A stretch of 64,000 bases of DNA from Antedon mediterranea (GCF_964355755.1 NC_092672.1:20582501-20646500); one strand, 5' to 3'. Numbered from the stretch's first letter, positions 13,301 to 23,438 are shown. Numbers and translations are program-made. Notes: generated by a model from the letters alone, not told the origin.

Positions 13301-16300
13301 AATCCAGCAGAGAAGCCTCATTTACATGGTCTCAAGCGATGCTTGGAACAAGAATTCGATGGTGTTAAATGTGGCGATAAGCTCATGGATACCACTCGTT
13401 TAAAGAAGCTATTTTCGGAAGGTAATTGAAATTTTGATTTATCATCAACATTTTCTTCAATAGCAATATTATTAGTTTGTTTTAATGACATAGGAACATG
13501 TGTGTGGTTTTTTTTTTTTTTTCATACCACATCAATACAATATACAAAGATGTGTCTAGAGATATCTGCAAAGGCCCTTTGAATAATAGATAGAATTTAT
13601 TCTTATTATTTACAACCTAATGAAAATCAGTTGACTAATTAATTGGCATTCGGGAATTAATTTTTTAACAACTTTAAAAAAAATAACAGATTTAGGCTAA
13701 GCTAAACATTTATCCCAAATAACTAGAGGCGTCATGTAAATCTATTGTTTTCCCTGCAGAAATCATCACACAATAAGGATTTATCTATCTGCAGTATTTA
13801 TTCTGGGAGGCCTGCATAACTTTAAAATAAATATTTAATTTAATAATTTAATTTTTTTTTGTTCACTAATACATGTACTGATAGATATCTTTTGTTTGCA
13901 TAGATACACCAGATGATACTACTACTCCTCTGGCTATAAGCTCATCATTACCATCAGGTCAGTTGATTGATACAATTTGTTAATTCTAAATTACATTATA
14001 AATTACATACAATTTAGAAATGACAATAACTAATTCAGAAAACATCAACTATAAAGTAGAAACATCAACAGTTAAAAATATGTTATATGGTACTTGATAT
14101 GTAAAGTTTGGAAAATGTTAGTATTTTAACCATTTTTTGATAAGGAAAATGTCAGATGGTGGTTTCAGACAAATCTCATGATTTCAAAATACATGAATAA
14201 GGTCCAATTTGAATTGCATAAAACAGTGTATCCTAGTGTTGTTAACAAAATAGTTTATTTAATAAAAACTAACTTTTAAATGTGTATTGAATAAATTGTG
14301 ATAATGTTTTTGTTATTATGACTATGTATAACTTTTATTTGGTATAGATACACTAACTGCTACTACTCTGGCTACAAGCTCATTACGGACAGGTTAGTTG
14401 ATTATCATCATTAGAGATCCTTGGATAGGGTAGTGTTACAACCACTAATGTAGAAAATATTAGCTAATGTAGAAATAGCAATAGCTAAATGTAGAAATAA
14501 CAAATTGCTCATATGTAATTAGTACCAGCTAAGGTGAGAAAATGCTTCACAACTATGATATACTGTTTGGAACTACATCAAGAAACCTGAAGGATAGATA
14601 CATTATGTGAAGTTAAATGTAATATAAAGTTGGTAATACATAAGGATAACAACTAAGCAGATTCTGTATTAATCACTTTCAACTACCATGTCTGTGTTTT
14701 GGGGATATTAATTATTCCCTATGCAACAATATAAATTTTGATCTGATTTATGGAAAGTTATGGTGTTTTAAGGATTTATATTCATACATACAGACATATT
14801 CAAACAATGATTTTCAACAACTATGATAATTATGATAATTATGCTCAATTTATATCATAAATTTGGAAACTTGTCTTCAACCATTTAGAGTTGTCAGAGG
14901 ATAATTTTAAACAGTTGATTGCAGACTTTGCAAAATGGTTTGATGATCGTGGTCTCCTTAAAAGGCTACAAGTTCTATGCATAGAAATAGTAGATGACAT
15001 CGAAGAGTTGAAAAGGGTTACCAGTACAATCAACCTGTTAGCTCTTTTAACTGTAAATGGACAATTGAGTCAAACAAATCTTTCTGTCCTGTATGATGCA
15101 ATAAAAGTAACAGAACAATTTGGCTTTCAGTCAGTCATTAAAGAAAAGCTTTACATACCTGTCCTAATACAGCTTATGAGCTTTAAAGTCACTCATTTGT
15201 TGGCGATGAATGCTTTTTCCCATCAAAGTTTTTTGTCCAATTATAAAATGAATATCATGACAAAAAGCATAACTGTCTAACCATTTTTTGCAAACCAGAT
15301 CTCTATGTTTGTTAAGCCTGTTAATCTCCCCACTAGACTAGACTCATTAATGTACAATAGTTAGCATATGATGCATCGTATAGATATGGAAGGCAATAAA
15401 CAAATGACATAGACCATTTTAAATCTCTATGTTTTTGTAGCCTCTTTATCTATCCACTAGAATAGACTCATTAATGTACAATAGATAGCATCTGATGGAT
15501 CATGTAGATATGGAAGGCAACAAACAACTGACATACAGTAGACCATTTTAAATCTCTATGTTTTTGTAACCTCTTTATCTACCCACTAGACTAGACTCAT
15601 TAATGTACAATAGATAGCATCTGATGGATCATGTAGATATGGAAGGCAACAAACAACTGACATAGACCATTTTAAATCTCTATGTTTTTGTAGCCTCTTT
15701 ATCTACCCACTAGACTAGACTCATTAATGTACAATAGTTAGCATATGATGCATCATGTATGGAAGGCAATAAACAACTGACATAGACCATTTTAAATCTC
15801 TTTGTTTTTGTAGCCTCTTTATCTATCCACTAGACTAGACTCATTAATGTACAATAGATAGCATCTGATACACCATGTAGATATGGAAGGCAACAAACAA
15901 CTGACATAGACCATTTTAAATCTCTGTTTTTGTAACCTCTTTATCTACCCACTAGACTAGACTCATTAATGTACAATAGTTAGCATATGATGCATCATGT
16001 ATATATGGAAGGCAATAAACAACTGACATAGACCATTTTAAATCTCTTTGTTTTTGTAGCCTCTTTATCTATCCACTAGACTAGACTCATTAATGTACAA
16101 TAGATAGCATCTGATACACCAAGTAGATATGGAAGGCAACACACAACTGACATAGACCATAGCAGAACAGTGCATCGAATCAATTGTGATACTGTACTCT
16201 TGATTATGACTAATATTATATCTGTTTTTTGTATAGATACACAGACTGCTGCTCCTCTGGCTACAAGCTCATTAGAGACAGGTTAGTGGTTATCATTAGA

Positions 16301-18989
16301 TCATTATGTCTCATATGGACAGTTTGTCTGAAATTACATGAATATACATAATAGCATAACATCTTGGTGTCATTAGCAGAATAGTTGATTTAATACTGGT
16401 ATTCTTGATTATGACTAATGTATATGTTTATTTTGCATAGATGCACCTATTGCTGCTCCTTTGGCTGCAAGCTCATTAGGGACAGGTATAGGTGAGTAAC
16501 ATTAGATCATTAGGGACAGGTATAGGTGAGTAACATTAGCTCATTAGGGACAGGTATAGGTGAGTAACATTAGATCATTAGGGACAGGTATAGGTGAGTA
16601 ACATTAGATCATTGGAGACAGGTATAGGTGAGTAACATTAGATCATTAGGGACAGGTATAGGTGAGTAACATTAGATCATTAGGGACAGGTATAGGTGAG
16701 TAACATTAGATCATTAGGTACAGGTATAGGTGAGTAACATTAGATCATTAGGGACAGGTATAGGTGAGTAACATTAGATCATTAGGGACAGGTATAGGTG
16801 AGTAATATTAGATCATTAGGGACAGGTATAGGTGGGTAACATTAGATCATTAGGGACAAGTATAGGTGAGTAACATTAGATCATTAGGGACAGGTATAGG
16901 TGAGTAACATTAGATCATTAGGGACAGGTATAGATGAGTAACATTAGATCATTAGGGACAGGTATAGGTGAGTAACATTAGATCATTAGGGACAGGTATA
17001 GGTGAGTAACATTAGATCATTAGGGACAGGTATAGGTGAGTAGCATTAGATCATTAGGGACAGGTATAGGTGAGTAACATTAGATCATTAGGGCATTGTT
17101 ACAACCACTTATGTAGTACCAGCTATAATAAAAACTACTGCTAAGAGAGAAACAATAAATATATCATATCATTTATTTCATTTGAACAAATACAAACATG
17201 AAAACAGAACAATTGTAAATCAATGAGGCAGGATTACCTAACATAACAGTCGCGAAGCCAAAATAAGACATTCAAACATATTTAAAACATAATTAAAAAC
17301 ACATTTTTTGTAAGAAATTTAACATTTCTGTATATGAATGACAAGATAGTTTAAATTGTATGAAGTTAAATTTATTACAGCAAAATCCACCACAGGTTAG
17401 CTAATTCCTCAAAATAATCAAAGCCGAACAAATCAGAATGGAATCATGCTTATATTTCTTCTAACTTTCAGAAACATCAAATTATCAACATTATTTTCTT
17501 TGATATTATTAATTTGAATACTATAAAACCAATGTTCAAATAGTAGGAAAAACTTTTCTACGTAGGAAAAGTGGTCAAAATATTAACCAAAAAATCCATG
17601 AAAACAAAACAGCAATTTGTTAAGAGATTGATTCACACATATATATATAAACTTTTATGGGGATAAAAATGCAATAATTATCCATCATTTGTTTTGCAGA
17701 AAATACATTGCAAGAAAAGTATTTTATATTACTAAAATATAAATATGCTTATTTTGCGGTGAAACATTTTAAGATTTGTTTAAGAGTGACTAGTATCAAT
17801 CATAGTATAATAATTCTCAAACACTTGTTTTTGTAGTAAATACATCACAAGAACAATTCAACAAGTTGAAGTATGATCTTGGTTTACTCTATATTGGTGA
17901 GCGACTGCTGTTGTTGAAATGCTGTCTATTTGAACACGTAGACTTACATCACCTTGGCAAGTCAAGTTGCACAGCAAATTACCTATTAAACCAACTACAT
18001 GAACGTCGTTATATCACACCTACTAATATCCGTCTGTTGCTAGAAGTGGCTGAGATTTCACAGTTGAAAGATGCTGAAGATCTCATAAATCAATATGTTG
18101 TAACCAACAAGGTTCCAAACACTGATGAAGGAACAAAGTCAGTTTCACCATATAGGAAACGATTGTGCATGGCATTGCAGCAATTTGACCCACATAAGTT
18201 AAATGATGTAATTGCTTACTATGGATTGAACTTATTAAGTTTACCAACAATTTGGGAATTAGTGTTTCACCTTGAAAGCAATAGAAAATTACTAGAAGAA
18301 TCAGAAAGAAAGAGGTTGGCTGAGCTTCTTGGACCAATCGCTAAGAGCATACTATTCAATGGTATGTATGTTGTATCATGTATAAACATCATTTATAACA
18401 ATTGAAGTTAATTTATGTGATTTCTTACATACACAGTGTGATTATAAATAATGTAAGCCATGTAAAGTATATTCAACTATAAATCTCATTTAAATATTGA
18501 TAGCATAACCTGCATCATTACACCAGAATTGTTAAAAGAGTAAAAATCAATCTCATAATTATACATGTAAAGACCATTTGCACTGTACACAATATCTTGT
18601 TTGACACAACTTTATCTATGTTTGTTAAAGAGTAATTACTAATTTTTAAGAACAGAAAGTTTACACATTCACATTTTGAACACTTTGCTGACATTAAAAG
18701 TCTTTTATACTGAAGAAAAAACTTGCCTATCACAAATAGGCATATGTGCATGGCAACATGCCCTTAGAAATAAGAGTACCTTTTTGAATGGCCTGCCTTG
18801 CGTATCCATGCAAAAATCTATTAGAAAATATGTATTTTTAAAATGTGTTCCTATGTTTTTGTTATAGTTTTGTAAAAAAAAAATGAAAACAAATTTGAAT
18901 TGAATGTTACCTATGATGACTTAAATGGCCTGTTTCAAATATGATACTATACAATAAAAGTTTTTCTAATTTTTTTTTCAGATGAATGA
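308..18989 (+). CDS. Roco-family GTPase with ankyrin-like N-terminus and death-effector-like C-terminus (5' end outside window)
   Basis: Exons with GT-AG borders that keep one frame: 308-391, 1242-1326, 2994-3159, 5672-5772, 6128-6196, 6308-6438, 10134-10223, 10336-10527, 11494-11736, 11928-12122, 12286-12447, 12547-12834, 13041-13121, 13211-13421, 13904-13957, 14348-14392, then either 14889-15280 (stop) or 16237-16281, 16441-16485, 17837-18361 and 18982-18989 (TGA). The visible part codes for about 862 or 939 residues. The order is ankyrin-like, Roc GTPase, COR, Ser/Thr/Ala linker, DED-like. Roco proteins are multidomain GTPases in which COR mediates dimerisation and the flanking domains set the partners; death-fold ends suggest apoptosis or innate signalling (inference). 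No kinase domain is visible. The first exon's donor (gtgcat) is weak, so an exon could be missing there. A standard Roco of another subtype is the main alternative. The Roc-COR identity is firm; the domain borders are approximate. Confidence 0.85.
608..850. repeat. Degenerate short tandem repeat with a gaccacctct core
   Basis: In the first intron the words cttgtaag, gaccacctct and tctcttaag recur about ten times at irregular spacing of roughly 20-30 bases. The copies are diverged, so the array is old. The open frame it creates on the minus strand (repeating WSLR and RREV-like words) is a by-product of the repeat and not a gene. Confidence 0.6.
1327..2993. other. Roco intron, no feature recognised
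   Basis: This is AT-rich intron sequence with several short open frames that show no codon pattern, splice context or family resemblance. A more GC-rich patch at about 2590-2830 is unlike its surroundings and could be an old insertion, but I see no terminal repeats or duplicated target site. Confidence 0.5.
3210..5263. mobile_element. Mutator-like non-autonomous DNA transposon, copy 1
   Basis: The 9-bp direct repeat gctgtgtat (3201-3209 and 5264-5272) flanks an insertion with terminal inverted repeats. The left end reads gagtgttgacaaagtgcgag; the complement of the right end reads gggtagtaacaaagtgcgag, and the match continues through GCGAGGCA-rich sequence for roughly 100 bases. A 9-bp target duplication with long terminal repeats is typical of the Mutator superfamily. 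No transposase frame is visible. A second, inner inverted repeat (about 4225-4510 against 4845-5095) makes the right half fold back. The element lies in a Roco intron, between the P-loop exon and the next. Confidence 0.75.
4225..5095. repeat. Inner imperfect inverted repeat of the Mutator-like element
   Basis: The left arm (about 4225-4510) and right arm (about 4845-5095) are complementary. Shared words include ctagtttcctt, gaataccaca, tcacataaaa, tgattttacag, tcaatgttcaatatttt and gccaaaagagca. Arm identity looks like roughly 75-85 percent by eye. The arms are separated by about 330 bases. Confidence 0.65.
7484..7719 (+). pseudogene. 3' end of a LINE ORF2 (reverse-transcriptase protein tail)
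   Basis: An open frame ending with TAA after ...MRDYK contains FSFRVVLLWNGL followed by VSASSLNLFKNRL. This matches the conserved C-terminal end of ORF2 in many animal LINEs of the CR1/Jockey kind (general family knowledge). Only the last 76 or so residues remain and no reverse-transcriptase core is found upstream, so it is a 5'-truncated, dead copy. It sits in the 3.7-kb Roco intron, in the same direction as the gene. Confidence 0.65.
8308..9808. repeat. Minisatellite of about 88-bp units, about 17 copies
   Basis: Units carry acatacatagcaatacacat, gtcaagttagttcc, acataggaaccacagt, and then ctggtaagggtctggtatcac. I count about 17 copies of the ggtatcac block. Copies differ by small indels, for instance an added aggg before tacaca in three units. 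Each unit holds an interrupted palindrome, gttcc followed by ggaac. It lies in the Roco intron 6439-10133. Confidence 0.85.
9906..10060. mobile_element. Fold-back element, MITE-like palindrome
   Basis: The two halves are imperfectly complementary over about 50-60 bases per arm. On the left are aatttcaac, tatttgcacacta and agtttcat; on the right atgaaacagt, tagtgtgcaaata and gttgaaatt. An inner stem, agtgataaaa with ttttatcac, closes the centre. Size and shape fit a small non-autonomous DNA transposon. I see no certain target duplication. Confidence 0.55.
10528..11493. other. Roco intron, no feature recognised
   Basis: Ordinary AT-rich intron sequence. A weak inverted pair (gcgcacaac near 10652 and gttgtgcg near 10813) might mark an old small insertion but is too short to call. 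Confidence 0.4.
11494..13421 (+). other. COR region of the Roco gene (six exons)
   Basis: Six exons follow Roc; five are phase 0 at both ends and the last leaves one base. The segment YMNDIGIILHS followed by TVITDLEMMIQMV has the shape of the COR winged-helix part, which usually reads like fLhxxGxilyf...vildPqwl. It continues through WKRLDEEGILEERLLRYLW and a two-lobed segment ending CGDKLMDTTRLKKLFSE. Cys residues cluster in LCVLCNVC. COR mediates dimerisation and GTPase control in characterised Roco proteins; that this one does so is inference. Confidence 0.75.
13904..14392 (+). other. First pair of duplicated linker mini-exons (13904-13957, 14348-14392)
   Basis: Both exons begin after a tag acceptor with atacac..., end in cag before a gt donor, are phase 1 to 1, and encode a similar Ser/Thr/Ala-rich peptide: DTPDDTTTPLAISSSLPS and DTLTATTLATSSLRT. 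They are 54 and 45 nt long. With the pair at 16237 and 16441 they form a family of four tandemly duplicated cassette exons. Because all are multiples of three in the same phase, any can be skipped without changing the frame. Confidence 0.7.
14889..15280 (+). CDS. DED-like exon, apparent alternative terminal exon of the Roco gene
   Basis: The acceptor ccatttag at 14881-14888 leads into an exon that joins mini-exon 14348-14392 in phase and stays open to TAA at 15278-15280. Residues from LSEDNFKQL through LLKRLQVLCIEIVDDIEEL, INLLALLTVNGQLSQTNL and VIKEKL give the six-helix spacing of a death-effector domain. After the DED it adds about 40 residues with no recognised domain. I find no phase-1 GT that would let this exon splice to the downstream mini-exons without cutting into the domain, so I read it as a last exon. 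It would produce a single-DED isoform of about 862 visible residues. Confidence 0.65.
15283..16160. repeat. Minisatellite of about 122-bp units, seven copies
   Basis: Each unit contains atctctatgtttttgt, cctctttatct, ccactagactagactcatt, aatgtacaatag and atatggaaggcaa, then catagaccatttt. Seven copies of the gactcattaatgtacaatag block are present. Three copies carry AATAAA (15395-15400, 15768-15773, 16014-16019); in the others the site is aacaaa. The array starts just after the stop codon of the DED exon. Confidence 0.85.
16237..16485 (+). other. Second pair of duplicated linker mini-exons (16237-16281, 16441-16485)
   Basis: Two 45-nt exons, phase 1 to 1, encode DTQTAAPLATSSLET and DAPIAAPLAASSLGT. 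Acceptors are gtatag and gcatag; donors are gttagt and gtatag. They resemble the pair at 13904-14392 in sequence as well as in structure, so the four arose by tandem duplication. They give the in-frame route from the COR region to the second DED-like exon. Confidence 0.65.
16486..17096. repeat. 34-bp minisatellite that repeats a splice-donor sequence, about 18 copies
   Basis: The unit gtataggtgagtaacattag then atcattagggaca(g) is repeated about 18 times with few substitutions, starting exactly at the donor of mini-exon 16441-16485. Its last part (tcattagggacag) equals the last bases of that exon, so the exon-intron junction itself has been amplified. Most units hold both cag|gtatag and ag|gtgagt, the second a full match to the donor consensus. 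Confidence 0.9.
17097..17836. other. Roco intron with a probable LINE/SINE tail in reverse orientation
   Basis: From about 17156 the sequence begins catttatttcatttgaacaa, whose complement ends in a motif like caaatgaaataaatg, typical of a LINE 3' end inserted on the minus strand. It fades out by about 17300. The rest is AT-rich with no recognised feature. Confidence 0.4.
17837..18361 (+). CDS. Second DED-like exon of the Roco gene
   Basis: The acceptor tttttgtag ends at 17836. The exon joins the mini-exons in phase 1 (GTA = Val) and ends at AAT G|GTATGT. Residues beginning NTSQEQFNKLKYDLG, with RLLLLKCCLFEHVDL, YLLNQLHERRYITPTNIRLL and LKDAEDLINQYV, have DED-like helix spacing. A further helical segment, YRKRLCMALQQFDPHKL to LLGPIAKSILFN, resembles a partial second death fold, but I cannot assign it. 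If the donor is not used, the frame adds about 14 residues and stops at 18405. Confidence 0.65.
18982..18989 (+). CDS. Last coding bases of the Roco long isoform
   Basis: After the acceptor ttttttttcag, the join G|AT GAA TGA gives Asp-Glu-stop, so the protein would end SILFNDE. The remaining exon would be 3' untranslated. No AATAAA is seen until 21467-21472, so the 3' untranslated region would have to include the 53-bp satellite, or polyadenylation uses a variant signal. Confidence 0.5.
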
Positions 18990-19060
18990 GCAATTCCACT
19001 TCTATCCAAGCAGACAATTGAAAGAGTACCACAAACATGTAAAAATATCAAGACAATACT

Positions 19061-21320
19061 ATTGCCATGCAAGGCAACCGAACGAGTAGGGTATCGTAAC
19101 CAAAACGAGTATCATTACTATGCAAGACAACTAAACAAGTAGGGTACCGTAACCAAAACGAGTATCATTACCATGCGAGAAAACCAAACGAGTAGGGTAC
19201 CGTAACCAAAACAAATATCATTACCATGCGAGACAACCAAAGGAGTAGGGTACCATAACCAAAACGAGTATCATTAATATACGAGACAAACAAACGAGTA
19301 TGGTACCGTAACCAAAACGAGTAGGGTACCTTAACCAAAACGAGTAGCATTACCATGCAAGACAACCAAACAAGTAGGGTACCGTAACCAAAACTATTAT
19401 CATTACCATGTGAGAAAACCAAACGAGTAGGGTACCATAACCAAAACGAGTATCATTACCATGCAAGACAACCAAACGAGTAGGGTACCGAATCATAATG
19501 AGTATCATTACCATGCAAGACAACCAAACAAGTAGGGTGCCATAACCAAAACGAGTATCATTACCATGCGAGAAAACCAAACGAGTAGGGTACCATAACC
19601 AAAACGAGTATCATTACCATGCGAGGCAACCAAACAAGTAGGGTACCGTAACCAAAACGAGTACCATTACCATGCGAGAAAACCAAACGAGTAGGGTACC
19701 GTAACCAAAACAAGTATCATTACCATGTGAGACAACCAAACGAGTATGGTACCGTAACCAAAACAAGTATCATTACCATGTGAGACAACCAAACAAGTAG
19801 GGTACCGTAACCAAAACAAGTATCATTGCCATGCGAGAAAACCAAACGAGTAGGGTACCGTAACCAAAACAAGTATCATTACCATGTGAGACAACCAAAC
19901 GAGTATGGTACCGTAACCAAAACTAGTAGGGTACCTTAACAAAAACGAGTAGCATTACCATGCAAGACAACCAAATGAGTAGGTTATCGTAACCAAAACG
20001 AGTAGGACACAGTAACCAAAACGAGTATCATTACCATGTGAGACAACCAAACGAGTATGGTACCACCAAAACGAGTAGGGTACCTTAACCAAAACGAGTA
20101 GCATTACCATGCAAGACAACCAAACGAGTAGGTTATCGTAACCAAAACGAGTATCATTACCATGCAAGACAACCAAACAAGTAGGGTACCGTAACCAAAA
20201 CAAGTATCATTACCATGTGAGAAAACCAAACGAGTAGGGTACCGTAACCAAAACGAGTATCATTACCATGCAAGACAACCAAACAAGTAGGGTACCGTAA
20301 CCAAAACAAGTATCATTACCATGTGAGAAAACCAAACGAGTAGGGTACCGTAACCAAAACGAGTATCATTACCATGCAAGACAACCAAACAAGTAGGGTA
20401 CCGTAACCAAAACAAGTATCATTACCATGCAAGACAACGAAACGAGTAGGGTACCATAACCAAAACAAGTATCATTACCATGCAAGACAACCAAACAAGT
20501 AGGGTACCGTAACCAAAACAAGTATCATTACCATGTGAGAAAACCAAACGAGTAGGGTACCATAACCAAAACGAGTATCATTAATATACGAGACAAACAA
20601 ACGAGTAGGTTACCGTAACCAAAACGAGTATCATTAATATACGAGACAAACAAACGAGTAGGGTACCGTAACTAAAACGAGTATCATTACCATGCAAGAC
20701 AACCAAACAAGTAGGGTACCGTAACCAAAACTATTATCATTACCATGCGAGAAAACCAAACGAGTAGGGTACCGAATCATAATGAGTATCATTACCATGC
20801 AAGACAAGACAACCAAACAAGTAGGGTACCATAACCAAAACAAATATCATTACCATGCGAGAAAACCAAACGAGTATGGTACTGAACCAAAAACGAGTAT
20901 CAATACCATGCGAGACAACCAAACGAGTATGGTATCGTAACCAAAACGAGTAGGACACACAGTAACCAAAACGAGTATGGTACCGTAACCAAAACGAGTA
21001 GGGTGCCTTAACCAAAACGAGTAGCATTACCATGCAAGACAACCAAACGAGTAGGTTATCGTAACCAAAACTAGTAGGACACAGTAACCAAAACGAGTAT
21101 CATTACCATGTGAGACAACCAAACGAGTATGGTACCGTAACCAAAACGAGTAGGGTACCTTAACCAAAACGAGTAGCATTACGGTGCAAGACAACCAAAC
21201 GAGTAGGTTATCGTAACCAAAACGAGTAGGACACAGTAACCAAAACAGGTTTCATTACCATGTGAGACAACCAAACGAGTACGACACAGTAACCAAAACA
21301 AGTATCATTACCATGCGCGA
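19061..21320. repeat. 53-bp satellite, about 40 copies
   Basis: The composite unit carries ccaaacgagtagggtaccgt, aaccaaaacgagtatcatta and ccatgcgagacaa. The two halves are themselves related (ccaaacgagta / ccaaaacgagta). Some units lack the catta block or carry a gtaggacacagt variant, so the unit length varies. Unit length is not a multiple of three, and the open frames seen on the minus strand across it are artefacts. Confidence 0.9.
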
Positions 21321-21466
21321 CGTACATGGAAACAGTTGTGTGCACTATTTAAAAGTAAAAGTAAAACACCTGCAATACCATTAATTACAATTGTATTCAT
21401 CTTTTCAGATTACGTCCATATGAAATCTTTAAAATATTGGCATGTTGCTGCTGATAACTTGACTTG

Positions 21467-21472
21467 AATAAA
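21467..21472 (+). terminator. Candidate polyadenylation signal AATAAA
   Basis: AATAAA follows the satellite by about 150 bases and is the first such plus-strand signal I see after the Roco stop at 18989. A pyrimidine-rich acceptor-like site (catcttttcag, ending near 21408) precedes it, so a separate 3' untranslated exon could splice out the satellite. Confidence 0.35.
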
Positions 21473-21480
21473 ACGTATTT

Positions 21481-23329
21481 ATTAACAATTATGGCGGCAG
21501 TACACAGCCACATGGATAGATTGGAATTTGAAGGCAAAAAAAACATTATTTTTAGATTGATAGTTGAAACCAATCAAACTGTGGTATGTTTGTAAATACC
21601 ATTTGTTTTGTATATCCTTGTTGTCCTTTATTATTAGTATAATACAAAATATGTGCATTTCAAATTTCAAACTTATTAACATTCACTTGGAAACAGAATA
21701 ATGTATACATTATAAATTGTATATCATTTTGTCTTTCTTATTTGTATTCATTATTCAGTTAAACATAAGTTTATAAAAACCATTACTTCTTAAGATGAAA
21801 TACTTACTGTTAATGTTTTTTTTTAAATATAATTAATCATTGGTGAACACTGGATTCTTGAAGGTCATCATGTGGATGTAAAATTCACATTTCACTGAGC
21901 ATTCACAACCATTAAGAATAATTCTTAGTTACAATAAGAATATTCTGCAATGACAGTCAGTTTTAATGCCAACTTTTTTCACAATTTAATTTTTTTACTG
22001 CCATATAATTAAGTTTAGTTTTTAAATGTTTGTTTTACTTTGTTTTTCTGAATAAAGAAACCTTTATATATTAGTCTTTAACTGTGTATGATATTCATAA
22101 ATTAACAACATGTATTTTTATGTATAAATTTAATAATCAGCAATTTTTCAAATTATTTTCTTAATGCTAACTCCTTTTCATAACTATGATACCAGTTATT
22201 CCGATGTTTACTTTTCAATTCAATTTCGTAACCGATATATGGCTAGAAATCCCATTTCTAGCCGTCCAATCTAATGGAATGGTATTGATGCTTTTATACA
22301 ACATACTTGTTATATAATCTATCCACATTCTTGTTTTATGTAGTAAATATCATGTTTTTAATTGTTACCGTCTTTTCTTATTTGTTTTTAAGATTGCCAA
22401 ACTTTGTACGGCTTTGCTATTCTTTCCATTTAAATATATGTCGGGATTCTATTGTGATACATCTAGTGAATCACACAAATCAATTGGTTACCCACCAATT
22501 ATGCCCAGTCTCAGCTGAAATATGTCCTATGTGTTCACAACCCTTATATATATATATATATATATAAATCAAAAGAAAGTAAAACATGCAAACTAGATTG
22601 AAAATGAAAGCCATTTATTATACGATTGTACACAGCTAATATGTTATGATACCATATCATATAGGAATCAGTTTATAAAATGTAGTGTTAACTATCTGTC
22701 GGTTATTTTATACTCCAAAGCAGATGTATTTTGTGATGTAGTTAAATATCTATGGACGTTTTATTACGAAAGGAAAATTATAAAACATATTTTAAATATT
22801 TTTATATCACTATTTTGAATTTAAAGTATCTAATTTACAGTACTAAATTGTTTATATTTGTATGATACAATATTATAAATGAATAAAAGCGGGATGATAT
22901 TTCCATGAAATATTTTTGAATACCGTGATAATAATTTGTATATTTTGAGCTTAATTCATTTTAAATCTTTGTCGTTGTAAGAAGAGAACACCTCAAGTAT
23001 TGCATCCGCGTCTCTTTGGTTGCCGTTTAAATATCACGTCATCATTCATCATCATTGCCGTTCGTGTTCATTATCATTGTCACTATCGTCATTATTATCA
23101 AATCATTCGTCACCATCATTCGAAACGGTATATTAATATGCAACATATTTTTTCGGAATTCTGTGGGCAATTTGTACGAATGCGTGTCTTTAAATTATCT
23201 CTAGACTTCAAAAGTACATAATTAAATGCACCGTGCAGGAATCGGTAACTTCCAGAAAGAGATCCAAATACTTTGAGGAACTGTAAGCACGCCGAAAAAA
23301 AAACAACTCATCATGGTGAAGTGAACATG
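21481..23329. other. No gene seen; AT-rich, with a TA microsatellite and one perfect hairpin
   Basis: I see no splice-bounded coding sequence. A (TA)n run lies at about 22544-22565. A perfect hairpin with 10-bp arms, ggctagaaat and atttctagcc around ccc, is at 22241-22263. From 22980 to 23130 the strand is rich in catcattc-like words, a simple-sequence drift. Confidence 0.5.
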
Positions 23330-23438
23330 AACAAGGTTAACAGCCATAAGTCGCGTGCTAATACGCATAGTGATACCGGACCGACAGACCGACCGACCGA
23401 CATAGTGAACTATAGAGTCGCGTCCACGCGACTAAAAA
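23330..23438. mobile_element. Reduced copy of the GACA-array element
   Basis: This 109-bp copy starts aacaaggttaacagccat and ends gtccacgcgactaaaaa, matching the outer ends of the two about 800-bp copies at 32748 and 62072. It contains only one GACA/GACC array (ccggaccgacagaccgaccg) flanked by catagtgata and catagtgaactata, and no interior. It is what deletion between the two internal modules of a full copy would leave. Confidence 0.65.

Noticed and set aside
19168-21042. Minus-strand open frames across the 53-bp satellite
   Set aside because: They repeat HGNDTRFGYGTLLVWLS-like words only because the DNA repeats; the unit is not a multiple of three and there is no start or splice context.
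21481-22570. Small open frames after the Roco gene
   Set aside because: AT-rich, no domain, no splice continuity, no conserved motif.
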